Shown here piece after piece: positions 26,667 through 35,289 of a stretch of DNA of 64,000 nucleotides. The DNA lies in assembly GCA_020692215.1 (NCBI GenBank), contig JAIMKW010000001.1:408442-472441 (forward strand), in the 5' to 3' direction. This DNA is from Sandarakinorhabdus sp. (GTDB lineage: Bacteria > Pseudomonadota > Alphaproteobacteria > Sphingomonadales > Sphingomonadaceae). The translations under genes and the position numbers were made by a program. How positions within the stretch are numbered: position 1 is the first letter of the stretch; each line of letters starts with the position of its first letter. The notes beneath the pieces were generated by a model. That model was given only the letters and a program-made list of their open reading frames with translations. It was not told the origin of the DNA and did not search any database.

Positions 26667-27934
26667 TGTGCAATCTCCTTGATGGCGAGATCGACCGGCC
26701 GGATGCCAAGATCGACGCCGCCCACCGTGGTTCGCCGGCCCCCGTCGCTGCTGCGCCCCTGATAGCCTGCCGTGGCCACTGTCCGGGCGAAACGGAAGAT
26801 GATGCCCTTGTCGTCGGCAAAGCTCATCCGCTCCAGGGCGCGCACATCCAGGCGGCGGACGAGAGCATCGGCCAGCAATTCGGCCAGATGCTGTGCCGGC
26901 ACAGCCATCCCGCCGCTGTTGGCAGGAGGCGGCGCGAGGCTGGAACGCGGCAGGATGGCCTTGCGCCCGGGCTCCGGAACCAGATGGAGGCTGGAGAGTT
27001 CCATGCGGTCTCCCGCGCCAAGGACCGAAAGGCTGATCCCGCTGGCGGCAAAGCGGCCCCCTGTTTGTGCGCTGGCGGTTCGGGCATCGAGGATGGTGAC
27101 GCTGGAGGCCCCCAGAACAGCGGCATCCTGCCGGGCAAGATCGACCAGAAGCGCCGTGTTTTCATCAATTCCGAAGCCGATCCGCTGGTTCACCGGAAGC
27201 GTGAACAGGGCGCGCGCCAGCCGGCCCAGCCGGGCGCGGGCATCGAAATGCTGATCGACAAGACCATCGGGCAGAAGGCCGAGGCCCTGTCCCAGCACAA
27301 GCTGACCGCCTTCCTGCCGGGTGTCGATCTCGCCCTGGCGGAGCACAGGCCGGGTGAGCGCGGGCAGGGAATCGCCATTGGTGATCATCGCCCGGCTCAT
27401 TATGGCCGCGCCCGCCGATGTGCCGCCGATCACAGCGCCTGCGGCGAGGCGCGTGCGGATGGCGGCCAGCATCGGGGTGTCTGTGCCGTCTTTCGCAAGC
27501 AGCAGCCGGGTGGTGCGAAGCTGGTCTCCGCCGGTGAACCAGATGGCCCCGGCATCGGCCAGCTTGGCAATTTCCGTCTTGCTGACGGCGTTGGCGGCCC
27601 AGCGGCTTTCATCGACATCGGGCGTCGTCGGGTCGTCCTCGCTGGCAAGATGGATGATCCGGATGTCTTCGCGCCGGGCCCCGTGCCGGACCAGTGTGTC
27701 GGTGAAAAAGCCAGCGGAATCCGCCGGGCGTCCCGAGGCCGAGGGGATGATCGCGATGGCGGGGGACCCCGCCGGGCGCCGGGCGAGAAAGGCTTCGTGC
27801 ACGGCCTGGTTGTCGGGCGATAGCGCACCGCCAACGATGACGAGGCTGCCATTGCGGGCCTCCATGGCGCCAGCGCTATGGAGGCCCGCCAGCAGCAGAA
27901 GGGATGCCAGGAGCGGTTTCAGAAGATGTTTCAT
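26663..27934 (-). CDS. Cyanophycinase, exported (S51 peptidase family)
   Basis: This 423-residue protein has a signal peptide (MKHLLKPLLASLLLLAGLHS, cleavage near AGA-ME). The S51 core shows IVGGALSPDN, AIIPSASGRPADS, IWFTGGDQLR, the nucleophile loop GGTSAGA with Ser173 and DQHFDARARLGRLARAL with His229, matching the Ser/His positions of CphB. Cyanophycinases cut multi-L-arginyl-poly-L-aspartate into beta-Asp-Arg. The 423-residue length and leader fit the extracellular CphE type rather than the roughly 270-residue intracellular enzyme. AAGGG is 7 bases before the ATG at 27934. It starts 10 bases after the transporter gene. Specificity for cyanophycin rather than related peptides is inferred. 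Confidence 0.9.
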   Translation of the reverse strand: MKHLLKPLLASLLLLAGLHSAGAMEARNGSLVIVGGALSPDNQAVHEAFLARRPAGSPAIAIIPSASGRPADSAGFFTDTLVRHGARREDIRIIHLASEDDPTTPDVDESRWAANAVSKTEIAKLADAGAIWFTGGDQLRTTRLLLAKDGTDTPMLAAIRTRLAAGAVIGGTSAGAAIMSRAMITNGDSLPALTRPVLRQGEIDTRQEGGQLVLGQGLGLLPDGLVDQHFDARARLGRLARALFTLPVNQRIGFGIDENTALLVDLARQDAAVLGASSVTILDARTASAQTGGRFAASGISLSVLGAGDRMELSSLHLVPEPGRKAILPRSSLAPPPANSGGMAVPAQHLAELLADALVRRLDVRALERMSFADDKGIIFRFARTVATAGYQGRSSDGGRRTTVGGVDLGIRPVDLAIKEIAQ

Positions 27935-27944
27935 CGGCATGCCC

Positions 27945-29435
27945 TTATGAAAAGCCGGCCGCATGGGCGGCGATGAGGATGGCCGACGCCAGCGCATAGA
28001 TGGCCAGCATGGGTTTCCAGATGAATTTCACCCACAGGGCGAAATCGATCTTTGCAGCGGCGAGGCATCCCATGGTGGCAGCCGATGTCGGCAGGATCAG
28101 GTTCGAAAAGCCATCGCCGAACTGGAAGGCGAGTACGGCTGTCTGCCGGGTGACCCCGGAAAGATCGGCAAGCGGCGCCATCAGCGGCATGGTGATTGCC
28201 GCCTGCCCCGAGCCGGAGCTGACGAAAAAGTTTATCACTGTCTGCACAAGCAGCATGCCCCAGGCGGTCAGCCAGTCGGGCAGGGCGGCCGTGAAGCCGG
28301 CTGCAGCGTTCAACAAGGTGTTGAGCAGCGTGAACTGATCTGGCTGATCCCCGCCCGCGATGGCGAGAATCCCCTTGGCAAAGCCGACCACCAGGACAGC
28401 GGGAAGCAGCCCTGCCGCCCCATCCCGAAAGGCTGTGGCAAGCGCGTTGGGGCCTTCGACCAGCCCGAAAGCCCAGGCGACAAGCCCGATGGCAAGGCCC
28501 ATGGCCATGAACTGGGCCGCAATTTCGGGCAGGAAATAGCCGCGTGCGATGACACCCCATGCGACCCAGACAATGGCTGCGAGCAGGATCAGCAGGATGA
28601 TGCCGTCGCCGCGCCGCGGTTTGGCGCTTGTGGCCTGTGCGCTGGATTGCTGCGCGCGCAGGCGTTCGTCTGCCAGCCGGGTGAGCGACAAGGCCGGGTT
28701 CTGTTGCACGCGCTGCGCGTATCGGCAGGCGGCCGCTGCCCCCAGCAGTGTGAAGACCGTGAAAATGGCCAGCCGCACTTCCAGCCCGGAAAGCACCGGC
28801 ACGCCGGAGATGCTCTGGGCGATCACCAGGCTGAACGGGTTCATCCAGCTGGTGGCAAAGCCGATCTGGGTGGCGACATAGCAGGTGATGAGCGCGGTGA
28901 GGCTGTCGTAGCCGGCTCGCACAAGGGCTGGCGTTAGGATGAGGGTGAAGGCGATGGCTTCCTCTGCCATGCCGAAGACCGCGCCTGCGATGGAAAAGGC
29001 GATGAACAGGCCGACAATCAGGCCGCCCGATGCGCCGCGGCGATCCAGCAGGCGCTGCAGGCTGCGGTCCATGGCGCCGGTGGCGCTGAGCATTCCGAAC
29101 ACGCCGCCCAGCACCAGAAGGAAGCCCATCAGGCCGATGGTGGCGCCTGTGCGGCTGCCGCTGACCAGCCCCTCGAACAGCAGATTGGCAAAGCCGACCG
29201 TGCTGTGGGCACCGAAGAAGGGCGCCGGCATCGGGCCGGCCGCCAGCTCGAAGCTGCCGGGCACCAGCCGTGGCGGTGTGCCATCGGCAAGGCTGAAGCG
29301 GCCGGGTGTGACAAGGAAGGTCGCCAGCCAGGTGATGATGGCGAGCACGAACACGATGATGAGCGTATCGGGCATTCGGCTCGGGCGGCTGGAGCCACCG
29401 GAGATATCGTCGCGCGGCACGGGCTGTTCGGCCAT
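27945..29435 (-). CDS. YfcC-family membrane transporter
   Basis: This 496-residue carrier has about 12 hydrophobic segments. The N-terminus PSRMPDTLIIVFVLAIITWLATFLVTPG and internal blocks GMLSATGAMDRSLQRLL, AFSIAGAVFGMAEEAIAFTLILTP, QIGFATSWMNPFSLVIAQ and FFVSSGSGQAAITMPLMAPL are characteristic of the YfcC/DcuC-like group, linked to basic amino acids, dipeptides or dicarboxylates. Its position between the receptor and the cyanophycinase suggests that it imports beta-Asp-Arg or its amino acids across the inner membrane. GGAGTG lies about 7 bases before the ATG at 29435; an upstream in-frame ATG at 29495 lacks support. Confidence 0.87.
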   Translation of the reverse strand: MAEQPVPRDDISGGSSRPSRMPDTLIIVFVLAIITWLATFLVTPGRFSLADGTPPRLVPGSFELAAGPMPAPFFGAHSTVGFANLLFEGLVSGSRTGATIGLMGFLLVLGGVFGMLSATGAMDRSLQRLLDRRGASGGLIVGLFIAFSIAGAVFGMAEEAIAFTLILTPALVRAGYDSLTALITCYVATQIGFATSWMNPFSLVIAQSISGVPVLSGLEVRLAIFTVFTLLGAAAACRYAQRVQQNPALSLTRLADERLRAQQSSAQATSAKPRRGDGIILLILLAAIVWVAWGVIARGYFLPEIAAQFMAMGLAIGLVAWAFGLVEGPNALATAFRDGAAGLLPAVLVVGFAKGILAIAGGDQPDQFTLLNTLLNAAAGFTAALPDWLTAWGMLLVQTVINFFVSSGSGQAAITMPLMAPLADLSGVTRQTAVLAFQFGDGFSNLILPTSAATMGCLAAAKIDFALWVKFIWKPMLAIYALASAILIAAHAAGFS

Positions 29436-29499
29436 CGGGGCACTCCAAAAGGTCGATCGGGCACGGCAGGCAAGTGCCCTGCAAGCGCCCGACATGCGT

Positions 29500-29537
29500 C
29501 CGGGGCCGCCGGAGAGGAATGCCCTCCGGCGGCCCGG
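29500..29537 (-). promoter_or_regulatory. Intercistronic hairpin between receptor and transporter genes
   Basis: A 14-bp GC-rich stem with a single bulged G has its arms at 29500-29514 and 29524-29537 around a 9-base loop. It starts 7 bases after the receptor stop on the minus strand. No T-tract follows in the direction of transcription, so it looks like an mRNA-stabilising or attenuating structure rather than a full terminator. Such a hairpin would let the receptor be made in excess over the downstream enzymes. Confidence 0.7.
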
Positions 29538-29544
29538 TGTGCAA

Positions 29545-32400
29545 TCAGAACCGGTGCGCCAGCCTGACGGTCACGAAGCGGCCCACCAGATCGTGGTTGA
29601 AGCGGTCGACATTGGAGGTCGATCCCAGCACCAGCGGGGGCGTCTTGTCGAACAGGTTGCGGATGTTAAGCGCAACCGTGGTCGATTCACGGATATCGTA
29701 GCGAAGGTTCGCGTCCATCGTGAAATAGCTTGCGACATTCACTTGCGTTCCAGGCGCAAGGCCGACCGCTTCCAGTGTGCGGGTATCCGGATCGTCCCGG
29801 TATCCGCTGGTGTAGAAGCCCGAGAGCGTTGCGCCCCAAGGGCCGTTGCGCCAGCGCAGGCGCCCCGTCGCCACGAACTCCGGATAGAGGAAATCGCCCG
29901 CCAGCTGTTCCAGCGGAGAATTGGGCGAGGCCTTGCGATCGAATTTCAGAAGCCAGGTGGCATCGAACAGCAGGGTAAAGCGGCCCAGCGACGTTTCCGG
30001 AAGATAGTGGGTGTAGCCGATGTCGATCCCCTGCGTTTTCTGGAAACCCAGATTGTCGAGCTGGAAATGCGCATCGGTGACGATGGCCGAGACGATATTG
30101 CCTTGCGCATCGCGCACGATGTTGCGGGCTTCGACGCCCGGCGTGCCCGTGGGCAGTTCATTCTGGCCGACGACGGGGAATTCGCCGGCGAGCGAACGGC
30201 GGATAAAATCGCTTTCGTCGATCCCGACAAGGTTTCTGTGATCGATGTTCCAGTAATCGACCCGCAGCTCGATGGCGCGGCTGGGCATCCACAGCGCGCC
30301 CACACCCCAGGTGGTTGCATCTTCTGCCTGGAGATCGGGGTTGCCGACCTCTTCTGAAAGCAGGGCCTGGCCGGTGGCCAGCGGATTGCCGCCGCAGGCT
30401 TCGGGCGTTTCCGCGCAGCGCACCCGGAACGAGGACAGCAGCACGCCCGCCCCCGATTGCGCGAGGCTTGGTGCGCGGAACGATGTGGAAATATTGCCCC
30501 GCAGGATCAGCTGGTCGATCGGCTGCCAGCGCACTGTCAGCTTAGGGTTGAAGTCGCTTCCGAAATCACTGTAGCGATCATAGCGGCCGGCAAGCTGCAC
30601 ATCGAGGGTATCGGCGAGCGGCACATAAAGCTCGCCGAACAGCGAGACGACCTGCCGTGAGGCGCTTGCGCTGGTGGAGGAAAAGCCGAGGATCGGTTCG
30701 GGATTGGCCGTGGTGGCGATGGCCTCGCCCGATGGCCGGTCGTTCAGCGACTCGCTGCGCCATTCAGCGCCGAACGCGGCCTTCACGGTGCGCCCGTTGA
30801 AGCTGAAAAGATCACCCGATGCGACGGCATCGAAGGCAAGGCTGCGCGAGCTGCCACGCCGCTCGGCGGTGGTTTCGAGCAGTTCGCGCACGCCGTCTGC
30901 CTGGCTGACCTGCCCGCCGAACGGGTTGTACCACAGCGTTGTCTTGCCGGCCTGTTCGCATGTGTTGCCCACATAATTGGCAGTGGGGCGCGCGGCGTTC
31001 ACCGTCCAGCGGTTCACGCGGCTGCCATCGGTGCAGATGTTGCCGAGGTTGAGATCGTAGAAGGCGCCCGAGCGCACGAGGCCCGAGGTGCCCTTCTGCA
31101 CGCGATCATTGCCGCCATGGGTGAAGGCGGTTGTCACGTTCCAGCCGAAGCCGGTTTCGATTTCGAAGCCGGTGACGAGGCGGTAGCTTTCGGATGTTAC
31201 CTCTACGCCGCGCGGATCGGGATATTTGCCCCAGGCAAAGATCGGGAATTCATAGAAGCAGGAAAAGCGCGAACAGCCGCCCTCAGCTGCCAGATCATCC
31301 TTCAGTGCTTGCGGATAGAGCGGGTTTTCCGGATCGGTCGGCGTGCGCGAGAAGTTTGCCGGGGCTGTGACGCTGGCGCTTTGCGACCGCGAATAGATGA
31401 CCTCGTTGAACCAGGTGAAGCTGTCCGAGATCACCATCCGGTGGCTTGCCATGCCGCCATAGCTTTCAAGCTCGCCCTCGGCTGTCACGAAGGCGTTGGT
31501 GTTGACGGTGCAGAACTCGCCAAGATTGCCGGTGCCGAACTGGTCTGCCGGGCAGCCCGCGCCGCCGGGGCCCTCGGTCTGGTCGAACTCCATGGAAAAG
31601 AGATCGTTGAAGCTGGGGAAGAAACCCTGCTGCGAGGGGCGAAGGCTGTTGGCGGAGATCTTGCGGTCGCGCAGGTAGAAGGCGTTGCGCTTCAGATACT
31701 GCCCGACGATCGTGAAGTGGTTGTCGCCCGCGGTGAAGCCGGCGATGCCCGAGATGCGAAAGCGGCCTTCATTGGTGCTGGCGGTGCTGTCGCCATAGCT
31801 GGCTTCTATCTCGGCGCCTTCGAAATCGTCGCGCAGAACGAAGTTGACGACGCCCGCCACGGCATCCGCGCCATAGAGCGCCGAGGACCCATTGGGCAGC
31901 ACATCCACCCGGCGGATCGCGGCATCGGGGATGGAATTCACATCGATGAAGCTTTCCTGCCCGTTGGCGAACGAGGAAATGGAGGCGCGCCGGCCGTTGA
32001 TGAGCGTAAGCGTTGCCGACACACCAAGGCCGCGCAGCGAGACACCGGCCGCGCCCGTTGGCGTGTCGCCCGACAAAGGCCCGGCGTTGGAGGTGGAGAA
32101 GGTGCCGCGGCCGCCGCGCGTTTGCGGCAAATCCTTCAGCACATCGATGATGGAAACGGCGCCGCTTTCGAGGATGGCGTCGCGGTCGAGCGTGATCGCC
32201 TGGACAGCGCCCTGCAGATCGAGGCCGCGGATTCGGGTGCCGGTGACGGTGATTTCAGCGGCCGCTGCATCCACCGGATTGTCGGCGGCAGTTGGAGCGG
32301 CCTCCTGTGCCGCCAGCGGGCTGGCCTCCTGTGCCGCCAGCGGGCTGGCGAGGGCAACGGCGATGATGCAGGCAAGCGAAGCGTGTTGGATGGACAGCAT
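29545..32400 (-). CDS. TonB-dependent receptor of the cyanophycinase locus
   Basis: This 951-residue outer-membrane receptor has a signal peptide (MLSIQHASLACIIAVALASP). The N-terminal TonB box region AEITVTGTRIRGLDLQGAVQ precedes a plug domain with VSLRGLGVSATLTLINGRR and ALYGADAVAGVVNFVLRDDF. The barrel ends in FVTVRLAHRF with the terminal Phe. AGGAGG lies about 8 bases before the ATG at 32400; the frame is open further upstream but without a ribosome site. It is the first gene of the minus-strand run through the transporter, cyanophycinase and isoaspartyl peptidase, so the likely cargo is cyanophycin or derived peptides. Confidence 0.92.
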   Translation of the reverse strand: MLSIQHASLACIIAVALASPLAAQEASPLAAQEAAPTAADNPVDAAAAEITVTGTRIRGLDLQGAVQAITLDRDAILESGAVSIIDVLKDLPQTRGGRGTFSTSNAGPLSGDTPTGAAGVSLRGLGVSATLTLINGRRASISSFANGQESFIDVNSIPDAAIRRVDVLPNGSSALYGADAVAGVVNFVLRDDFEGAEIEASYGDSTASTNEGRFRISGIAGFTAGDNHFTIVGQYLKRNAFYLRDRKISANSLRPSQQGFFPSFNDLFSMEFDQTEGPGGAGCPADQFGTGNLGEFCTVNTNAFVTAEGELESYGGMASHRMVISDSFTWFNEVIYSRSQSASVTAPANFSRTPTDPENPLYPQALKDDLAAEGGCSRFSCFYEFPIFAWGKYPDPRGVEVTSESYRLVTGFEIETGFGWNVTTAFTHGGNDRVQKGTSGLVRSGAFYDLNLGNICTDGSRVNRWTVNAARPTANYVGNTCEQAGKTTLWYNPFGGQVSQADGVRELLETTAERRGSSRSLAFDAVASGDLFSFNGRTVKAAFGAEWRSESLNDRPSGEAIATTANPEPILGFSSTSASASRQVVSLFGELYVPLADTLDVQLAGRYDRYSDFGSDFNPKLTVRWQPIDQLILRGNISTSFRAPSLAQSGAGVLLSSFRVRCAETPEACGGNPLATGQALLSEEVGNPDLQAEDATTWGVGALWMPSRAIELRVDYWNIDHRNLVGIDESDFIRRSLAGEFPVVGQNELPTGTPGVEARNIVRDAQGNIVSAIVTDAHFQLDNLGFQKTQGIDIGYTHYLPETSLGRFTLLFDATWLLKFDRKASPNSPLEQLAGDFLYPEFVATGRLRWRNGPWGATLSGFYTSGYRDDPDTRTLEAVGLAPGTQVNVASYFTMDANLRYDIRESTTVALNIRNLFDKTPPLVLGSTSNVDRFNHDLVGRFVTVRLAHRF
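32299..32346 (-). repeat. Perfect 24-base tandem duplication at the signal cleavage site
   Basis: Two exact 24-base copies (32299-32322 and 32323-32346) within the receptor gene duplicate the octapeptide SPLAAQEA. Each copy places an AxxA-type signal-peptidase site, so the mature N-terminus may be cut at either one. Exact identity points to a recent slippage or recombination event. Confidence 0.9.
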
Positions 32401-32915
32401 GATGCTACCTCCTGAAGGACGGTCTGGATGATGGGAGCGGAGAGGGTGGCGGTGCGCGGTTGCCCGATGCGTCACAGGGCCCTGTCCGGGCCTGAGGCTT
32501 GCTTGTCAGTCGATTGTTGGTTCTGGTTGTCCGACGAACAGGAAGCAGCGCAGGGTGGGGCCGCGTGGTTCGCCATCGGCAAAGCACGCGCACCGCCTTG
32601 GCCGGCCGGCCACCAGGCCAGCGCAGCCAATCCTGCTGCTATTCGTTGAACCAGTCGGTCAGATGATATTGCACAGCGCGGCGCACCAGAACCTGGTGGG
32701 TCGCCTTTTCAGCTGCGATTGGTGCCGCGGTGTTCATTCTGCACAAGAGCTAGACCGGATTCGGGTCGCCATGCAAGGGGGCTTTGGCAGCCATGTGCAA
32801 ATCCGCATGGAGTGTGGGATTCTGGCGACGCCCTCCGGTGCGATGGGGCGCGGTTCCCTTTGCGACTGGTTCTTCTGCGGCTGGCGCCGGGCTCGATCTT
32901 CGCTAACATTCTGCC
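32401..32915. other. 515-base region between divergent receptor and bciB genes
   Basis: No conserved gene was found. The left 100 bases should hold the receptor promoter and the right 150 bases the bciB promoter. A GC palindrome built of alternating GGCC units lies near 32600-32615. A 32-codon minus-strand frame is listed separately. No transposase remnant or tRNA was seen. A TGT-N12-ACA site, as bound by PpsR-type photosynthesis regulators, was looked for without a match. Confidence 0.5.
32639..32737 (-). CDS. Possible 32-residue small protein
   Basis: A 32-codon frame runs ATG to TAG. The predicted peptide begins MNTAAPIAAEKATHQVLVRR and ends AVQYHLTDWFNE. The second half has an amphipathic, aromatic-rich look unlike random high-GC translation. 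No clear Shine-Dalgarno sequence precedes it, and I do not recognise a family. It may instead be the 3' remnant of a lost gene or chance. Confidence 0.25.
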   Translation of the reverse strand: MNTAAPIAAEKATHQVLVRRAVQYHLTDWFNE

Positions 32916-34277
32916 ATGACAGCTGCCCCGACCCCCCTGCCCGCAGATCGTGGCAACCCAAACGGCGCAATCTGGGCGGCGCCGTTCGGCCCGGCGGCAC
33001 CGCGCGGTCTTTGCACCGATTGCGGCGTGTCGCGGATGGCTGATGCCGCCGCCTGCGGCCGGGCCTGCCAGTTCATCCGGCCGGATTATCCGGCCAGCGA
33101 AACGCGGGTGCATGGCCGGGCGCGAGACCCCATGCTGGGCGACGAGCTGTTTTTCGGGCCCTATCGCCGCATGGTCCGCGCCCGGCTCAAGGCGCCGCTG
33201 CCCGGTGCGCAGTGGACAGGGATCACCAGCCGGATCGCCCAACTGCTGCTGGAGACCGGTGCCGTTGATGCCGTACTGACCATGGCGCCTGACCCGGACG
33301 ATCGGTGGAAGCCGGTGCCGGTACTGGTGACCAGCCCGGATGCGATGGCGGACGTGCGGGGCATGCGGATGGGCCACGCGCCGCTGCTTGCGCTGCTGGA
33401 GCCGGCGAGGACGCGCGGCCATCGGCGGATCGCCGTGATCGGCATTCCCTGCCAGGTGCATGCCTTGCGCGCGCTGGAAGCCGAGCTGGGGTTTGAAAGC
33501 ATCACCGTGATCGGCACGCCCTGTTCCGACAACACGACGACCGAGCGGTTCCACGACTTTCTGGCGCTGCTTTCAGATCGGCCCGAGACGATTTCCTATC
33601 TGGAGTTTCGCGCCGATTACCGGGTGGAGCTGCGGTTCGACGACGGCCGCGTGAAGATCGTGCCGTTCCTGATGTTGCCGATTTCAAAGCTGCCGCCCGA
33701 TTTCTTCCCGCTGACCTGCCGCACCTGCGTGGATTACACCAATGTGCTGGCCGATATCACCGTTGGCTATATGGGCGGCGAGGGCGAGCAGTGGCTGCTG
33801 GTGCGCAACGCACGCGGCGCTGCCCTTCTGGATCTGCTGGTCGATGAGGTGGTGCTTTCGGAGCCGGGAAGCTCGGGGAAGCGCGCGGGCGCCGTGAAGG
33901 GCTTTCTGGGCAATGTGGAGCGTGCGGCGGGCGGCCTGCCGCTGCGGAGTATGCCCGGATGGTTGCGCCCGCTGGTGGGTTGGTTGATTCCGCGCATCGG
34001 CCCGAAGGGGCTGGAGTTTGCCCGGGCGCGGCTGGAGATGAAGGCGATCGAGACGGTTCTGCATCTGCGGCGCGAGGCCCCGCGGCGGATGAAGACCATG
34101 GTACCGGCCCATGTGTGGGCGCTGGTGAAGCCTTATGGCCTGGTACCGGAGCCGGGCGAAAGCCCGCAGGCATCTGGTAAACCGGATATTTCCCGCGTTA
34201 ACCATCACGTGGCCCGCGAGGGCAATGCTGGTGGCAAAGCGGCCGGGATGGGCCTCTCAAGGCGGGAAATGGGCTGA
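32916..34277 (+). CDS. bciB: BciB-like 3,8-divinyl (proto)chlorophyllide 8-vinyl reductase
   Basis: This 453-residue FrhB/FdhB-type iron-sulfur flavoprotein matches BciB (cyanobacterial Slr1923 type) along its length: GLCTDCGVSR with Cys33/36 and Cys47/51 for a 4Fe-4S cluster, RVHGRARD, PGAQWTGITSRIA, RWKPVPVL, IGIPCQVHALRALE, IGTPCSDN, TCRTCVDYTNVLADITVGYMGG (Cys268/271) and RIGPKGLEFARARLEM. BciB reduces the 8-vinyl group of divinyl chlorophyllide using ferredoxin. The last 40 residues are an extra hydrophilic tail. A role with coenzyme F420 is unlikely in this lineage. No other bacteriochlorophyll gene is nearby. Confidence 0.85.
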   Translation: MTAAPTPLPADRGNPNGAIWAAPFGPAAPRGLCTDCGVSRMADAAACGRACQFIRPDYPASETRVHGRARDPMLGDELFFGPYRRMVRARLKAPLPGAQWTGITSRIAQLLLETGAVDAVLTMAPDPDDRWKPVPVLVTSPDAMADVRGMRMGHAPLLALLEPARTRGHRRIAVIGIPCQVHALRALEAELGFESITVIGTPCSDNTTTERFHDFLALLSDRPETISYLEFRADYRVELRFDDGRVKIVPFLMLPISKLPPDFFPLTCRTCVDYTNVLADITVGYMGGEGEQWLLVRNARGAALLDLLVDEVVLSEPGSSGKRAGAVKGFLGNVERAAGGLPLRSMPGWLRPLVGWLIPRIGPKGLEFARARLEMKAIETVLHLRREAPRRMKTMVPAHVWALVKPYGLVPEPGESPQASGKPDISRVNHHVAREGNAGGKAAGMGLSRREMG

Positions 34278-34419
34278 TGTCTTGATGGAACGGGCGCGCA
34301 GAAGCTCCACAAAATTATTGTAAAAACCCTAGACACAGCCATCGCGATGCCCGAAACGAGTACTGCAGGGTATTGGCGGGACCGGAAGCGATGAACATCT
34401 ATGTCCTAGGCAGGCGGCC

Positions 34420-35277
34420 ATGAAGGCCGAGGTTGTCACGCAGGCGGGCGCCATGCTGGGCGAAGGCCCCGTGTGGGATGCCGCCATCAATACGATGTGG
34501 TGGGTGGATATCCTTGGGCAGACCCTGCACGCCTGGGATGGGGAAACGGCCCGTGTGATCCCCCTGCCGCACATCACGAGCCTTGCCGCCCCGCGGGGGG
34601 ATGGCGTGGTGACTCTGGTAACAGACAAGGGGCTGGTGCCCTTTGACCCGGTGTTCCTGGGAACCCTGGAGACACGGGCGATCGAGCCGGACCGGCCCGG
34701 AAACCGCAGCAACGATAGCAAGGTGAGCCCTGGAGGCCGGCTTCTGGTGGGCACGATGGGCCGTGCGGCCGAGCGCAAGGCCGGCGCCATCCATATTGTC
34801 GAGCCGACCGGGGCCGTGCGCTGCCTTCTGCACGATATCACCATCCCCAATGGCCTTGCGTGGAGCCCGGATGGCAAGTGGCTGCACTATGCCGACAGCG
34901 CGCTGCAGACAGTCTATCGCGCGCCGTGGGACGAAGAGACCGGAACCATCGGCGAGCCCGAGCCGTTCCTGCAGCCGCCCTGGCCCTCTGCCCCCGATGG
35001 TGCTGCGATGGATTCGCAGGGGATCTATTGGGTGGCGCTGTGGGATGGCGGCAAGGTTGTCGGCGTCGGGCCCGATGGGGCCGTTGTCGCCGAGATTGCG
35101 CTTCCGGTAGCCCGGCCGACGGCCTGCGCCTTTGGCGGCGCGGGGCTGAAGACGCTGTTCATCACCAGCGCTGCCGATGGCGACAACAGCCGGCTGGCCG
35201 GCGCCCTGTTTGCGGTGGATATGGCAGTGGCCGGCGCTGTGGTTCCCCCGTTCGACTGGCTGCCCGAAGCGGCCTGA
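34420..35277 (+). CDS. SMP-30/gluconolactonase-family lactonase
   Basis: This 285-residue six-bladed propeller has no signal peptide. Metal-site motifs are LGEGPVWD (Glu about 15), GNRSNDSKV (Asn of the usual NRxNDGK; here Gly is replaced by Ser), TIPNGLAWSPDGK and APDGAAMDSQG (Asp). The family hydrolyses sugar lactones in oxidative sugar pathways. AGGCAGG lies just upstream of the ATG. It is convergent with the SDR gene, with 12 bases between stops. A functional link with the SDR is possible but not shown. Confidence 0.88.
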   Translation: MKAEVVTQAGAMLGEGPVWDAAINTMWWVDILGQTLHAWDGETARVIPLPHITSLAAPRGDGVVTLVTDKGLVPFDPVFLGTLETRAIEPDRPGNRSNDSKVSPGGRLLVGTMGRAAERKAGAIHIVEPTGAVRCLLHDITIPNGLAWSPDGKWLHYADSALQTVYRAPWDEETGTIGEPEPFLQPPWPSAPDGAAMDSQGIYWVALWDGGKVVGVGPDGAVVAEIALPVARPTACAFGGAGLKTLFITSAADGDNSRLAGALFAVDMAVAGAVVPPFDWLPEAA

Positions 35278-35289
35278 ACGGCCGATGCT

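Noticed and set aside
27931..29544. A second long minus-strand frame over the transporter gene
   Set aside because: The overlapping frame at 27945-29435 gives a clean 12-TM YfcC-type carrier, while this one is His/Arg/Pro-rich with no membrane segments.
32700..32915. PpsR-type (TGT-N12-ACA) operator upstream of bciB
   Set aside because: The only TGT...ACA pair seen (32731-32745) has a 9-base spacer, which does not fit the consensus.
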